64,000 nt of DNA from CAYQQQ01 sp964420125 (lineage in GTDB: Bacteria; Actinomycetota; Acidimicrobiia; Acidimicrobiales; Microtrichaceae): NCBI GenBank assembly GCA_964420125.1, contig CAYQQQ010000010.1, positions 62,001 to 126,000 of the forward strand, written 5' to 3'. Shown here piece by piece: positions 48,881-57,374 of the stretch (positions within the stretch are counted from its first letter, which is position 1; each line of letters begins with the position of its first letter). The notes under the pieces were generated by a model that made no database searches, was not told the DNA's origin, and was given only the letters and a program-made list of their open reading frames with translations. Made by a program: the position numbers and the translations under genes.

Positions 48881-50148
48881 ACCTGCTCGTCCTCTGCCCC
48901 CACTACGCCCCCGACGTCGCCCCCACCGGCGAGGTGATGACGGCCATCGTGGAGGCGCTCGCGGCCCGGGGACACCGTCTCCACGTGGTCACCGCACTGC
49001 CGTGGTACCGGCTCCACGAGGTGGAGCCCGGGTGGCGCGGCCGGCCGTGGCGCACCGAGGCGACGCCGTGGGGCCGCATCACCCGGCTCCACCCGTTCCC
49101 CACCGACAAGACCGACATCGTGGCCCGCGCCGCCGGGTTCGCCGGCTTCACCGGCGCGGCCACCCTGGCGGCGCTGGTGTCGCGCCACGGAGCGGATGCG
49201 GTGATGGTGATGTCCCCACCGCTGCCCCTCGGCGTGTCGGGGTGGCTGGCGGCGGCCACGCGCCGCGTGCCCTTCGTGTTCAACATCCAGGACGTGTTCC
49301 CCGACGTGGCCGTCGAGCTGGGCGTGATCACCAACCCGGCCGTGATCGCCGTCGCGTCCTGGTTGGAGCGCTTCCTGTACCGACGGTCCGATGCCGTCAC
49401 CGTGCTGTCGGAGGACCTCAAGGGCAACCTGGGCGCCAAGCTGGCCGGCCACCGGCCCGAGCGGGTGCGCGTCATCCCCAACTTCGTGGACACCGAGCGG
49501 ATCTCTCCCCGCGACCGCCTGACCCCCTACCGCCGTGAGCACGACCTCGGGGAGCGCACGGTGGTCATGTACGCCGGCAACGTGGGGATGTCGCAGTCGC
49601 TCGACCTCCTCGTCGACGCCGCGCGGCGTCACGCCGAGCGCGACGACCTGGTGTTCGTGATCAACGGCGGGGGCTCCGCCCAGGCCCGGCTCATGGAGGC
49701 AGCTGCCGGGCTGGGCAACCTGCGGTTCGTGGAGATGCAGCCCCGCGAGCGGCTCCCGGAGGTGCTGGCCTCCGCCGACCTCCACGTCATCCCGTTGCGC
49801 CGGGGTCTGGCCCGCTCATCCGTGCCGTCCAAGCTGTACTCCATCCTGGCTGCGGGTCGGCCGGTGCTGGCCTCGGTGGACCCGGGCACAGAGGTGGCCA
49901 CGACCATCGAGGCTGCCGGTGCCGGGATGTCGGTGGCCCCCGAGGACCCCGACGCCTTCGACGCCGCCCTCGTGGAGCTGCTCGACGACCCGGCTCGACG
50001 CGCCGAGATGGGAGCGGCCGGCCGGCGCTTCGTGGAGACGTGGGTGTCGCCGGCCGCGGTGGGGGAGGCCTACGAGCACCTCTTCGAGGAGCTGTGCCGA
50101 CGTCGCCCCCGCAGAGCCGTTCGACGACGCCGTCGCGGCGACGGCTGA
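48877..50148 (+). CDS. GT4-family glycosyltransferase, WbuB-like
   Basis: A 423 aa GT4 enzyme. The N-terminus LLVLCPHYAPDVAPTGEVM, with MSPPLPLGVSGWLAA and IQDVFPDVAVELG, is typical of the WbuB-like subgroup, which includes fucosyl- and N-acetylfucosaminyltransferases. The donor half has VMYAGNVGMSQSLDLLVDAA and, in place of the usual EGFGL site, PLRRGLARSSVPSKLYSILAAGRPVLA, as in WbuB relatives. The C-terminal tail is strongly basic (RRRPRRAVRRRRRGDG), perhaps a membrane contact. With GDP-fucose synthase upstream, a fucosyl donor is possible but unproven. Confidence 0.9.
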   Translation: MNLLVLCPHYAPDVAPTGEVMTAIVEALAARGHRLHVVTALPWYRLHEVEPGWRGRPWRTEATPWGRITRLHPFPTDKTDIVARAAGFAGFTGAATLAALVSRHGADAVMVMSPPLPLGVSGWLAAATRRVPFVFNIQDVFPDVAVELGVITNPAVIAVASWLERFLYRRSDAVTVLSEDLKGNLGAKLAGHRPERVRVIPNFVDTERISPRDRLTPYRREHDLGERTVVMYAGNVGMSQSLDLLVDAARRHAERDDLVFVINGGGSAQARLMEAAAGLGNLRFVEMQPRERLPEVLASADLHVIPLRRGLARSSVPSKLYSILAAGRPVLASVDPGTEVATTIEAAGAGMSVAPEDPDAFDAALVELLDDPARRAEMGAAGRRFVETWVSPAAVGEAYEHLFEELCRRRPRRAVRRRRRGDG

Positions 50149-50189
50149 GAACCCGGACGGGTCGTTTCGGGCGGACCGCTCCGAGGCGC

Positions 50190-50195
50190 TACCGT
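50190..50195 (+). promoter_or_regulatory. -10 box TACCGT before the 256 aa anchored protein
   Basis: TACCGT ends 10 nt before the ATG at 50206, implying a leader of only a few nucleotides. It argues against the in-frame GTG at 50194, which lies inside the -10 box. Confidence 0.4.
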
Positions 50196-50205
50196 GAGGC
50201 GCCGT

Positions 50206-50976
50206 ATGGGCAAGGCCTCCTCCGCCAAGAAGATCAAGCGCGTGCAGCAGGCGGGGGCCACCCGCACCCCCGGCCAGCGTCGCCAGCTCGGCTTCCCCGC
50301 GCTGATCGCGGGCATCCTCGTCGTCGGGCTCGCGCTCACGTTCCTGGCCGTGCAGCACCGCCGTGACGTGGAGAAGGAGGAGCCGGCGATCGGCACCGTG
50401 TGGCACGAGGCGTTCGGCGTGTTCGTCTGCGGGGAGTTCCGCGGCACCCTGCAGCCCGCCGACCCCGACGCCCCGATCGTGCTCTACCCCGACGGCCTGA
50501 TCCGAGTGGCCCCCGACGACGAGGCGAACGCCGGGTCCAACGCCACCTTCGCCCTGTTCTTCGAGGCGATGGGCATCCAGGTCACCGACACCTCGATCAC
50601 GTTGCCCGACGGCACGACCTACACCAACGGCGACGACTGCGGTGGTGAGCCGGGGCGCGTCGCCCTCTACGACTGGCCCCCCCAGGCCGTGGACGCCACC
50701 GAGCCCCGCATCATCTCCTCCGCCATCACCGCCACCCGCTTCAACGCGGACGGCCGCTCCTACGTGCTGGCGTTCGCCCCGCGCGACGCCGAGGTGAGCC
50801 TGCCTCCGTCGGTGGACGCGCTCGGCGACCCGACCGACGAGAAGCCGCAGAAGGCCGAGGGGACCACCACCGCGCCCGACTCGACCGAGACCACCGCCGC
50901 CGGCGAGACCACCACCACCGCAGCGGGTGCACCCACCTCGACGGCCGAGGCCACCACGACCACCGCCGGAGGCTGA
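50206..50976 (+). CDS. Membrane-anchored protein with Thr/Ala-rich tail, function unknown
   Basis: A 256 aa protein with no recognised family. A basic head (KASSAKKIKRVQQAGATR) is followed by one membrane helix (FPALIAGILVVGLALTFLAV), then an outer domain of about 150 residues. That domain contains three cysteines in visible conserved-looking contexts (VFVCGEFRG, GDDCGGEPG) and an ALYDWPPQ stretch. The last ~45 residues are almost only Thr, Ala, Glu and Gly (ETTTTAAGAP), a typical extended linker. It sits 2 nt before the sugar nucleotidyltransferase gene, with which it is probably cotranscribed. Confidence 0.72.
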   Translation: MGKASSAKKIKRVQQAGATRTPGQRRQLGFPALIAGILVVGLALTFLAVQHRRDVEKEEPAIGTVWHEAFGVFVCGEFRGTLQPADPDAPIVLYPDGLIRVAPDDEANAGSNATFALFFEAMGIQVTDTSITLPDGTTYTNGDDCGGEPGRVALYDWPPQAVDATEPRIISSAITATRFNADGRSYVLAFAPRDAEVSLPPSVDALGDPTDEKPQKAEGTTTAPDSTETTAAGETTTTAAGAPTSTAEATTTTAGG

Positions 50977-50978
50977 GC

Positions 50979-51998
50979 GTGCGTGCAGTGGTCCTGGTCG
51001 GCGGGTTCGGCACACGCCTGCGCCCGCTCACCCTGGGCGTGCCCAAGCAGATGCTGCCCGTGGTCGGGGTCACCATGTTGGAGCGCGTCGTGGCGGCCCT
51101 GGGAGCGGCGGGAGTGACCGAGGTGGTCCTGTCCCTCGGCTATCGGCCGGACGTCTTCCTCTCGGCGTTCCCCGAAGGTCGCTGCGCCGGCGTGCAGCTG
51201 CGCTACGCCGTGGAGCCCGAACCGCTCGACACGGCGGGGGCCATCCGCTTCGCCGCCGCCGAGGCCGGCATCGAGGAGCGGTTCCTCGCCCTCAACGGCG
51301 ACGTGCTGACCGACCTCGACGTCGCCGGGCTGTGGTCCCGTCACCAGGACTTCGGCGGCCTGGCCACGATCGCCCTCACCCCGGTGGAGGACCCGTCGCG
51401 CTACGGGGTGGTGCCCCTCCGGTCCGACGGCCGGGTGGAGGCGTTCATCGAGAAGCCGGAGCCGGGCACCGCGCCCAGCAACTGGATCAACGCCGGCACC
51501 TACGTCCTGGAGCCGGAGGTGCTGGCCCTGGTGGAGCCCGGTCGCAAGGTCTCCATCGAGCGCGAGGTCTTCCCGATCCTCGTCGAGCGGGGCGAGCTCT
51601 ACGCTGTCCAGTCCGAGGCGTACTGGATCGACGCCGGCACCCCCGAGGCCTACCTCCAGGCCCAGCTCGACCTGCTCGCCGGGGCACGGGGGGAGTTCGA
51701 ACCGGGCATCGACCCCAGCGCCCGCATCGACCCCTCCGCCGACATCGTGCGCTCCGTGGTGGGGCGCGGCGCGGTCGTGGGGCCCCACGCCAAGGTGGCG
51801 GAGTCGGTGGTGATGGACGGCGCTCGGGTGGGCGCAGGCAGCGTGCTGGAACGGGCACTCGTCGGCGAGCGCGCGGTCGTGGGGGAGGGCTGCGTGCTCA
51901 CGAACCTCTCCGTCGTCGGCGCCGGGTTCGACGTCCTGGCCGGCACCCATCTGTGCGACCAGCGCCTCCCGCCGCCGGAGGACTGGCCCGCGACCTGA
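50979..51998 (+). CDS. Mannose-1-phosphate guanylyltransferase-like nucleotidyltransferase
   Basis: A 339 aa sugar-1-phosphate nucleotidyltransferase. The N-terminal site LVGGFGTRLRPLTLGVPKQMLPV is complete, LALNGDVLTDLD carries the metal-binding Asp, and FIEKPEPGTAPSNWINAGTYV contacts the sugar. A hexapeptide-type beta-helix tail follows (ARIDPSADIVRSVVGRGAVVG). This is the layout of actinobacterial GDP-mannose pyrophosphorylases, also annotated as RmlA2/ManB. Nearby gmd, fcl and an Rmd-like gene all need GDP-mannose, which supports this substrate. A glucose-1-phosphate enzyme remains possible. Confidence 0.86.
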   Translation: MRAVVLVGGFGTRLRPLTLGVPKQMLPVVGVTMLERVVAALGAAGVTEVVLSLGYRPDVFLSAFPEGRCAGVQLRYAVEPEPLDTAGAIRFAAAEAGIEERFLALNGDVLTDLDVAGLWSRHQDFGGLATIALTPVEDPSRYGVVPLRSDGRVEAFIEKPEPGTAPSNWINAGTYVLEPEVLALVEPGRKVSIEREVFPILVERGELYAVQSEAYWIDAGTPEAYLQAQLDLLAGARGEFEPGIDPSARIDPSADIVRSVVGRGAVVGPHAKVAESVVMDGARVGAGSVLERALVGERAVVGEGCVLTNLSVVGAGFDVLAGTHLCDQRLPPPEDWPAT

Positions 51999-52027
51999 GG
52001 GACCGCCCCGCACGCCACGGCCGTCGC

Positions 52028-52033
52028 TACGGT
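52028..52033 (+). promoter_or_regulatory. -10 box TACGGT for the galE-like gene
   Basis: TACGGT lies about 63 nt before the ATG at 52097. This leader is long enough to carry GGAG at 52088-52091, 5 nt before the ATG, in contrast to the leaderless starts elsewhere. Confidence 0.4.
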
Positions 52034-52096
52034 GGCCTGAGACCCTCGGCGCCGAGCGCCGAGCCCACCCGACGACGACACGAGAACGGAGCGGAC

Positions 52097-53044
52097 ATGC
52101 AGGTCCTGGTCACCGGAGGAGCCGGGTTCATCGGCTCGAACCTCGTCGATCGCCTCCTGGCCGAAGGCCACTCGGTCGACGTCATCGACGACCTGTCGAG
52201 CGGGAAGCTGGCCAACCTCGCCGACGCCCGAGCGGCGGCCGAGGGCCGGTTGAGCTTCCACCAGATCGACATCTGCGACCCGGTGGTCAGCGAGCTGATC
52301 GAGCGCCGGGCGCCAGAGGTGGTGTTCCACCTGGCCGCCCAGATCGACGTGCGGGTGTCGGTGGCCGATCCGGCACGGGACGCCCGCACCAACCTGATCG
52401 GCACCATCCACGTGTTGGAGGGCGCCCGCCGTGCCGGGGCGAGAAAGGTGGCGTTCGCCTCCTCGGGCGGCACGATCTACGGCGAGATCGACCCGGCGGA
52501 CCTTCCGGTCACAGAAGCCCATCCGCAACGGCCTGTCTCCCCCTACGGCGTGACCAAGAAGGCGGCGGTGGACTACCTGCACGTCTACCGGGAGCTCCAC
52601 CAGATCGAGTACACGGCCCTGGCGCTCGCCAACGTGTACGGGCCGCGCCAGGACCCCCACGGCGAGGCCGGCGTGGTGGCCATCTTCGCGGGACGGCTGC
52701 TGGCCGGCGATCCGTGCACCGTGTTCGGCACGGGTGAGCAGACCCGTGACTACGTCTTCGTCGACGACGTGGTGGACGCGTTCGTCCGCGCCGGCGAGCG
52801 CGGCAGCGGCCTGCTGTGCAACATCGGCACGGGTGTGGAGACCTCCGTGGTCGAGCTGTACCGCACGATGGCCGACAACGCGGGCGTGGCCGGGGAACCG
52901 CAGTTCGCCGCTGCGAGGGCGGGCGAGCTCGACCGGTCGTCGCTGGACGCGACGCGGGCGAAGCTCCACCTGGGGTGGGAGCCCTTCACCGACCTGTCGA
53001 CCGGCACCGCCGCGGTGCTCGACTGGTTCCGCTCCCAGGCCTGA
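52097..53044 (+). CDS. UDP-glucose 4-epimerase-like extended SDR
   Basis: A 315 aa NAD-dependent epimerase starting at the ATG at 52097 with GGAG 5 nt upstream. QVLVTGGAGFIGSNLVDRL binds NAD. FHLAAQIDVRVSVADP, ASSGGTIYGE, the catalytic SPYGVTKKAAVDYL and LANVYGPRQDPHGEAGVVAI are typical of short GalE-like enzymes of bacteria and archaea. It probably interconverts UDP-glucose and UDP-galactose or their N-acetyl forms. It lies 98 nt after the nucleotidyltransferase gene, behind its own -10 box. Confidence 0.88.
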   Translation: MQVLVTGGAGFIGSNLVDRLLAEGHSVDVIDDLSSGKLANLADARAAAEGRLSFHQIDICDPVVSELIERRAPEVVFHLAAQIDVRVSVADPARDARTNLIGTIHVLEGARRAGARKVAFASSGGTIYGEIDPADLPVTEAHPQRPVSPYGVTKKAAVDYLHVYRELHQIEYTALALANVYGPRQDPHGEAGVVAIFAGRLLAGDPCTVFGTGEQTRDYVFVDDVVDAFVRAGERGSGLLCNIGTGVETSVVELYRTMADNAGVAGEPQFAAARAGELDRSSLDATRAKLHLGWEPFTDLSTGTAAVLDWFRSQA

Positions 53045-53089
53045 GCGGCACCCGCCCGCAGGGTTCCACGGCCCGGGGACGCGCGGGGC

Positions 53090-53962
53090 TCAGCCGACGG
53101 CGGCCAGCATCCGGCGGCTGATGGCCCACAGCTCCTCGGGCGCTCCCCGTTCGCGTGCCGGCCGGCTCGGCAGCTGGATGCGCTCACGTGCCCAGTACAG
53201 GCCGGTGCAGGCACCGGCCTCCGGCGAGGTGGCGACGTGGATCGAGGTGCGGGCCCCCTCGGCGGGGCTCAGCGACAGAGGTCGGGCCAGGTCGACCATC
53301 CGTCGCACCCTGCCCCGGGTGTCCCCTTCACCGGCGAAGTTGGTGGCGACCGAACCGGGGTGCAGCGAGTGGGCGACCACGCCGGTGCCCTCCAGCCGTG
53401 CGGCCAGCGCCCGGGCGTGGAGGATGTTGGCGAGCTTCGACTCGGCGTACGCACGCCACGGGTGGTAGCGGCCGCGGTGGCGGTCGAGGTCGCCCCAGCG
53501 CAGCCCTCCGACGGCCAGGCGATGGGCGTCGGAGGCGACCACGACGATGCGGCCCCGAGGAGCGGCCCGCAGCTGGTCGAGCAGCATGTCGGTGAGCAGG
53601 AAGTGGCCCAGGTGGTTCACGCCGAACACCGTCTCGAAGCCCTGGGCGGTCTCGGTGCGGCGGTCGAGCATCAGCCCGGCGTTGTTGACGAGCACGTCGA
53701 CCCGGTCGAGCTCTGCGGCCAGGGCGGCAGCGAAGTCGCGCACGGAACCCAGGTCGGCAAGGTCCAGCGGCGACGAACGCACCCGGTCGCTTCCCGAGCG
53801 CCGGCGGACCTCCTCCACCGCCGCGGTCGCCTTGGGCCGGTCGCGGCACCCCAGCACCACCTCGGCGCCGGCCGCGGCGAGGGCCACCGCCGTCTCGAGG
53901 CCGATGCCGGAGTTGCCGCCGGTGATCACCACCACCTGGTCGTCCATCGGATGCACACCCAT
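53090..53962 (-). CDS. Short-chain dehydrogenase, retinol-dehydrogenase-like
   Basis: A 290 aa classical SDR oxidoreductase. VVITGGNSGIGLETAVALA binds the NAD(P), LVNNAGLMLDRR is the NNAG motif, and the catalytic YAESKLANILHARALA lies near residue 175. This pattern matches the RDH/WW-domain oxidoreductase-like group with broad substrate range. The ATG at 53962 was chosen because a TACCGT -10 box lies 8 nt upstream; an ATG at 53947 is an alternative. It is divergent from a CAP-domain lipoprotein gene and shows no clear link to glycan synthesis. Confidence 0.87.
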   Translation of the reverse strand: MGVHPMDDQVVVITGGNSGIGLETAVALAAAGAEVVLGCRDRPKATAAVEEVRRRSGSDRVRSSPLDLADLGSVRDFAAALAAELDRVDVLVNNAGLMLDRRTETAQGFETVFGVNHLGHFLLTDMLLDQLRAAPRGRIVVVASDAHRLAVGGLRWGDLDRHRGRYHPWRAYAESKLANILHARALAARLEGTGVVAHSLHPGSVATNFAGEGDTRGRVRRMVDLARPLSLSPAEGARTSIHVATSPEAGACTGLYWARERIQLPSRPARERGAPEELWAISRRMLAAVG

Positions 53963-53970
53963 GGCGGCGA

Positions 53971-53976
53971 ACGGTA
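53971..53976 (-). promoter_or_regulatory. -10 box TACCGT, leaderless geometry (minus strand)
   Basis: Read on the minus strand, TACCGT lies 8 nt before the ATG at 53962. The spacing is the same as for the LCP gene at 43833. Confidence 0.5.
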
Positions 53977-54072
53977 CTGCGGCAGCGCAGGGACAGGGTG
54001 CCGGGCCGTCGACGCTCAAGTCGGCGGCGGTGGGATGCCGATGCGGTGGTGGGACTCGACCAGGGGGCATCG

Positions 54073-54579
54073 ATGCCAGGTTCTGCACCACCGACGTCAC
54101 GCACGACGGCGCGCTCCGTCGTGGTGGCACTGCTGGTGCTGCTGGCCGCCGGCTGCGCCCCCGCTCCGGTCGGCTCCCGGTCGGACACGTGGCAGTCGGA
54201 CATGCTGGCGCTGGTCAACGCGCGGCGTGCCGAGGCGGGGGTGCCGCCGCTGGCGTGGTGCGCCACCGTGGCGGCTGCCGCCCAGGGCCACTCCGCGGAC
54301 CAGGCCGCGCACGCCACCATGTCGCACACGGGATCCGACGGTTCGACCATCGGGGTGCGACTCGACCGGGCCGGCTACACCGGCTGGAGCAGGGCCGCGG
54401 AGAACGTGGCCGCGGGCCAACCGTCGGTGGCCTCCGTGATGGACGCATGGATGGCGTCCTCCGGGCACCGCGCCAACATCCTCGACGCCCGGCTGGCGCA
54501 CTTCGGCGCCGGTCTCGTCGACAGCGTGGACGGGGTGCCCTACTGGACCCAGAACTTCGGCGCCCGCGGCAGCTGCTGA
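54073..54579 (+). CDS. CAP-domain (SCP/PR-1-like) lipoprotein
   Basis: A 168 aa secreted lipoprotein. After a Thr/Arg-containing head, the hydrophobic VVVALLVLLAAGC ends in a lipobox (LAAGC), so the mature protein would be lipid-anchored at its Cys. The CAP domain follows: MLALVNARRAEAGVPPLAW, HSADQAAHATMSH, and ENVAAGQPSVASVMDAWMAS with SSGHRANILD and the final YWTQNFG. These are the usual CAP signature blocks. The ATG at 54073 follows a G-rich SD-like run (54063-54067). Function in bacteria is mostly unknown. Confidence 0.88.
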   Translation: MPGSAPPTSRTTARSVVVALLVLLAAGCAPAPVGSRSDTWQSDMLALVNARRAEAGVPPLAWCATVAAAAQGHSADQAAHATMSHTGSDGSTIGVRLDRAGYTGWSRAAENVAAGQPSVASVMDAWMASSGHRANILDARLAHFGAGLVDSVDGVPYWTQNFGARGSC

Positions 54580-54602
54580 GCGGCGAGTCGAGCGGCGCAG
54601 GT

Positions 54603-55325
54603 TCAGCGGAAGAGGTCCTCGGCGGGGTCGCGCACCACGTCGGCCAGCACGCCGCTGCGCTGGCCGGGCCGCAGCATCCACGCCGGGTCCGCACCACGGA
54701 CCACCGCCACGGGGATGCCGGAGGCCTTGCCCATCACCAGATCGGCGGCGGCGGCGAGCTCGTCGACCACTGCCACCTCGGTGACCTGCAGCTCCCGGCC
54801 GTGGGCGTCGGTGGTGCCCCGGAGGTCGATGATCGCCCGGATCCCCGCCGAGCCGATCGCCACGTCGGTCACCCCCCGCCGCCAGGGTCGACCGAAGGTG
54901 TCCGAGACCACCACCGCCACCTCTGCTCCCGCTCGGGCCCGGATGCCGTCGCGGATCCGGCGCGCCGACCGGTCGGGATCCTCGGGGAGCAGGGCCACCT
55001 CGTCGGCGGCGACGTTCGAGCGGTCGATCCCCGCGTTGGCGCACACGAAGCCGTGTCGGGTCTCGCTGATCACCAGGTCGCCCCGCCGGCGCAGCACCCG
55101 AACCGACTCGGCGTCCACCAGCGGCTTGTGGCTCAGCGGATCGTCGGGGTCGACCCTGGCCATCGCCCCTTCGGCCTTGGACACGACCTTCTGGGTGACC
55201 ACGACCACGTCGCCCTCGGCGAGCGGGAACCCCTGGGCGGACGCGGCCGAGCAGATCTCCCCTGCCAGGTCGGTGCCCCGGCGCACCTCCCCGATGCCGA
55301 CGATCCCGACGACGGCGAGGCTCAC
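54603..55325 (-). CDS. cofE: Coenzyme F420-0:L-glutamate ligase
   Basis: A 240 aa enzyme that adds L-glutamate residues to F420-0 using GTP. DVVVVTQKVVSKAEG, LVISETRHGFVCANAGIDRSN in short segments, VVVSDTFGRPWRRGVTDVAIG and the C-terminal VRGADPAWML are CofE blocks. Mycobacterial FbiB carries an extra nitroreductase-like C-terminal domain; it is absent here, so this is the short CofE form. The GTG at 55325 overlaps the cofD stop by 4 nt. Confidence 0.92.
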   Translation of the reverse strand: MSLAVVGIVGIGEVRRGTDLAGEICSAASAQGFPLAEGDVVVVTQKVVSKAEGAMARVDPDDPLSHKPLVDAESVRVLRRRGDLVISETRHGFVCANAGIDRSNVAADEVALLPEDPDRSARRIRDGIRARAGAEVAVVVSDTFGRPWRRGVTDVAIGSAGIRAIIDLRGTTDAHGRELQVTEVAVVDELAAAADLVMGKASGIPVAVVRGADPAWMLRPGQRSGVLADVVRDPAEDLFR

Positions 55326-56287
55326 CCCTCGGCTCCGAGGGCGGCGTCGATGGCGGTTCGGGCCAGCGCGGCCGAGACCGTCGTGGAGCGCATGATCGTG
55401 TCGGTCACCACGCAGCGCGTCCCCTCCTCGGTGACCGCGTCGGCCAGCTCGGCGTCCTCGAGGTCCACCACCAGGGTGGCGGCCAGGTCGCGGTACCAGC
55501 GGGCGATGCCCACCACCGTGGGCTCGTGGCCCAGGTCCCGCAGGAGGCGGTCGGCCGGCCCCTTCAGCGCTGCTCCCCCCACGATGGGGGAGATGGCCAC
55601 CACCCGCCCGCGCCGTTGCTGCACGGCTTCCCGCACGCCGGGCACGGCCAGCACCGGGTCGATCGACACCACCGGGTTGGAGGGGGCGATGATGACCACC
55701 TCGGCCCCCTCGATCGCCTCGATCACCCCGGGGGCCGGGCGGGCGGCGTCGGCGCCCTGCAGGTGGATGGCGGCGACCTCGACGTCGTGTCGCTCGCGCA
55801 CGAAGTACTCCTGGAACGCCAGCTCCCGCCCATCGGTGGTGCGCACCCGCGTGCGCACCGGATCGTCGGTGGCGGGCAGCAACCGGCTGGCCAGCCCCCA
55901 GGCGCCGGTGATCTCCGCGGTCACCTCGGAGAGCGGGGCCCCCTCGGCGAGGCGCGAGGTGCGGTACAGGTGGGTGCCGAGGTCGCGGTCGCCGAGGCTG
56001 AACCAACCGGCGGCGTCGCCACCGGTGACGTCGTTGGCCTCGGCGTAGCGGCGGAGGTGCTCCATGGCGAGCCAGGTCTCGCCCCGCAACCCCCAGCCTC
56101 GCTCGCTGTCGTTGGCGCCCGCCAGGGTGTAGGTGCACGAGTCCAGGTCGGGGCTCACGTGGAGGCCGTGCACCGACGTGTCGTCGGCCACGTTGACCAC
56201 CGCGGTCACCTCGGCGGGTTCGACCTCCTCCGCCAGGCCGGCGAGGAACTTCGCGGCCCCGATCCCTCCGGCCAGCACCGTGATCAC
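55322..56287 (-). CDS. cofD: 2-phospho-L-lactate transferase (F420 biosynthesis)
   Basis: A 321 aa enzyme (FbiA in mycobacteria) that transfers the phospholactyl or phosphoenolpyruvyl moiety to Fo to make F420-0 or its dehydro form. The N-terminus ITVLAGGIGAAKFLAGL, then VVNVADDTSVHGLHVSPDLD and IAPSNPVVSIDPVLAVPG, are typical CofD motifs. The start is a GTG, 10 nt after the gmd stop on the same strand, so gmd-cofD-cofE may be one transcript. F420 genes next to GDP-mannose genes is a known actinobacterial arrangement. Confidence 0.93.
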   Translation of the reverse strand: MITVLAGGIGAAKFLAGLAEEVEPAEVTAVVNVADDTSVHGLHVSPDLDSCTYTLAGANDSERGWGLRGETWLAMEHLRRYAEANDVTGGDAAGWFSLGDRDLGTHLYRTSRLAEGAPLSEVTAEITGAWGLASRLLPATDDPVRTRVRTTDGRELAFQEYFVRERHDVEVAAIHLQGADAARPAPGVIEAIEGAEVVIIAPSNPVVSIDPVLAVPGVREAVQQRRGRVVAISPIVGGAALKGPADRLLRDLGHEPTVVGIARWYRDLAATLVVDLEDAELADAVTEEGTRCVVTDTIMRSTTVSAALARTAIDAALGAEG

Positions 56288-56297
56288 GACGCCCCCG

Positions 56298-57278
56298 TCA
56301 ACCGATGGACCGGAGCCGCCCGGCGAGCAGGTCCATGTCGGCGTCGACCATCATCACCACGAGGTCCTGGAAGCCGACCTGGGGCTCCCAGCCCAACGTG
56401 GTGCGGGCCTTGGTGGCGTCACCGACCAGCAGTTCGACCTCGGCCGGGCGGTAGAAGGCCTCGTCGACCACGACGTGGTCCTCCCAGGACAGCCCGACGT
56501 GGCCGAAGGCGACCTCGCAGAACTCCCGCACGGAGTGCGTCTCCCCGGTGGCGACCACGTAGTCGTCGGGTGCGTCCTGGGCGAGCATGAGCCGCATGGC
56601 GCGCACGTAGTCGCCGGCGAAGCCCCAGTCGCGCTTGGCCTCGAGGTTGCCCAAGCGGAGCTCCTTGGCCTGACCGAGCTTGATCTTGGCCACCGTGTTG
56701 GAGATCTTGCGGGTCACGAACTCGAGGCCCCGACGGGGCGACTCGTGGTTGAACAGGATGCCGCTGGAGGCGTGCAGGTCGTAGCTCTCCCGGTAGTTCA
56801 CGGTGATCCAGTGGCCGTAGACCTTGGCCACCCCGTAGGGGGAGCGGGGGTAGAAGGGGGTGGACTCCCGCTGGGGCACCTCCACCACCTTGCCGAACAT
56901 CTCGGAGCTGGAGGCCTGGTAGAAGCGGATGTCGGGGTCCACGATCCGTATGGCGTCCAGCAGCCGGGTCACGCCGAGCGCCGTCACGTCGCCGGTGAGC
57001 ACCGGCTGGCCGAAGCTGGTCTGCACGAAGCTCTGCGCCGCCAGGTTGTAGACCTCGTCGGGGCGGTAGGTGCGCAGCAGGTCGATGAGGCTGGCCTGGT
57101 CCAGGAGGTCGCCCGGCACGGTGGCGATGCGGTCCTGGAGGTGGGCGATGCGCTCGAAGGTGACCGTGGAGGACCGACGCACCATGCCGATCACCTCGTA
57201 GCCCTCGTCGAGCAGCAGCTCGGCCAGGTACGAGCCGTCCTGGCCGGTGATGCCGGTGATCAGTGCGCGTCGTGTCAT
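56298..57278 (-). CDS. gmd: GDP-mannose 4,6-dehydratase
   Basis: A 326 aa extended SDR that turns GDP-mannose into GDP-4-keto-6-deoxymannose. ALITGITGQDGSYLAELLL is the Gmd opening. NLAAQSFVQTSFGQP, the FYQASSSEMFG block, the catalytic SPYGVAKVYGHWITVNYRES in parts, and ILFNHESPRRGLEFVTRKI are all Gmd signatures. Its product can feed both fcl (45596) and the Rmd-like reductase (57892). It starts at the ATG at 57278, divergent from an XRE-type regulator gene. Confidence 0.96.
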   Translation of the reverse strand: MTRRALITGITGQDGSYLAELLLDEGYEVIGMVRRSSTVTFERIAHLQDRIATVPGDLLDQASLIDLLRTYRPDEVYNLAAQSFVQTSFGQPVLTGDVTALGVTRLLDAIRIVDPDIRFYQASSSEMFGKVVEVPQRESTPFYPRSPYGVAKVYGHWITVNYRESYDLHASSGILFNHESPRRGLEFVTRKISNTVAKIKLGQAKELRLGNLEAKRDWGFAGDYVRAMRLMLAQDAPDDYVVATGETHSVREFCEVAFGHVGLSWEDHVVVDEAFYRPAEVELLVGDATKARTTLGWEPQVGFQDLVVMMVDADMDLLAGRLRSIG

Positions 57279-57374
57279 GTGGTGGTTCTACAGTGTGAGC
57301 GCCCCCCGTGTCTGCCAACTGGGTTGTCGCGCAACCGGGTTGTCCGGACGTCCACCGCCCCAGCACCGCCGCCG

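Noticed and set aside
53547..56048. An 833-codon plus-strand frame across the SDR, CAP and cofE/cofD genes
   Set aside because: It crosses four well-supported genes on both strands and has no recognisable domain.
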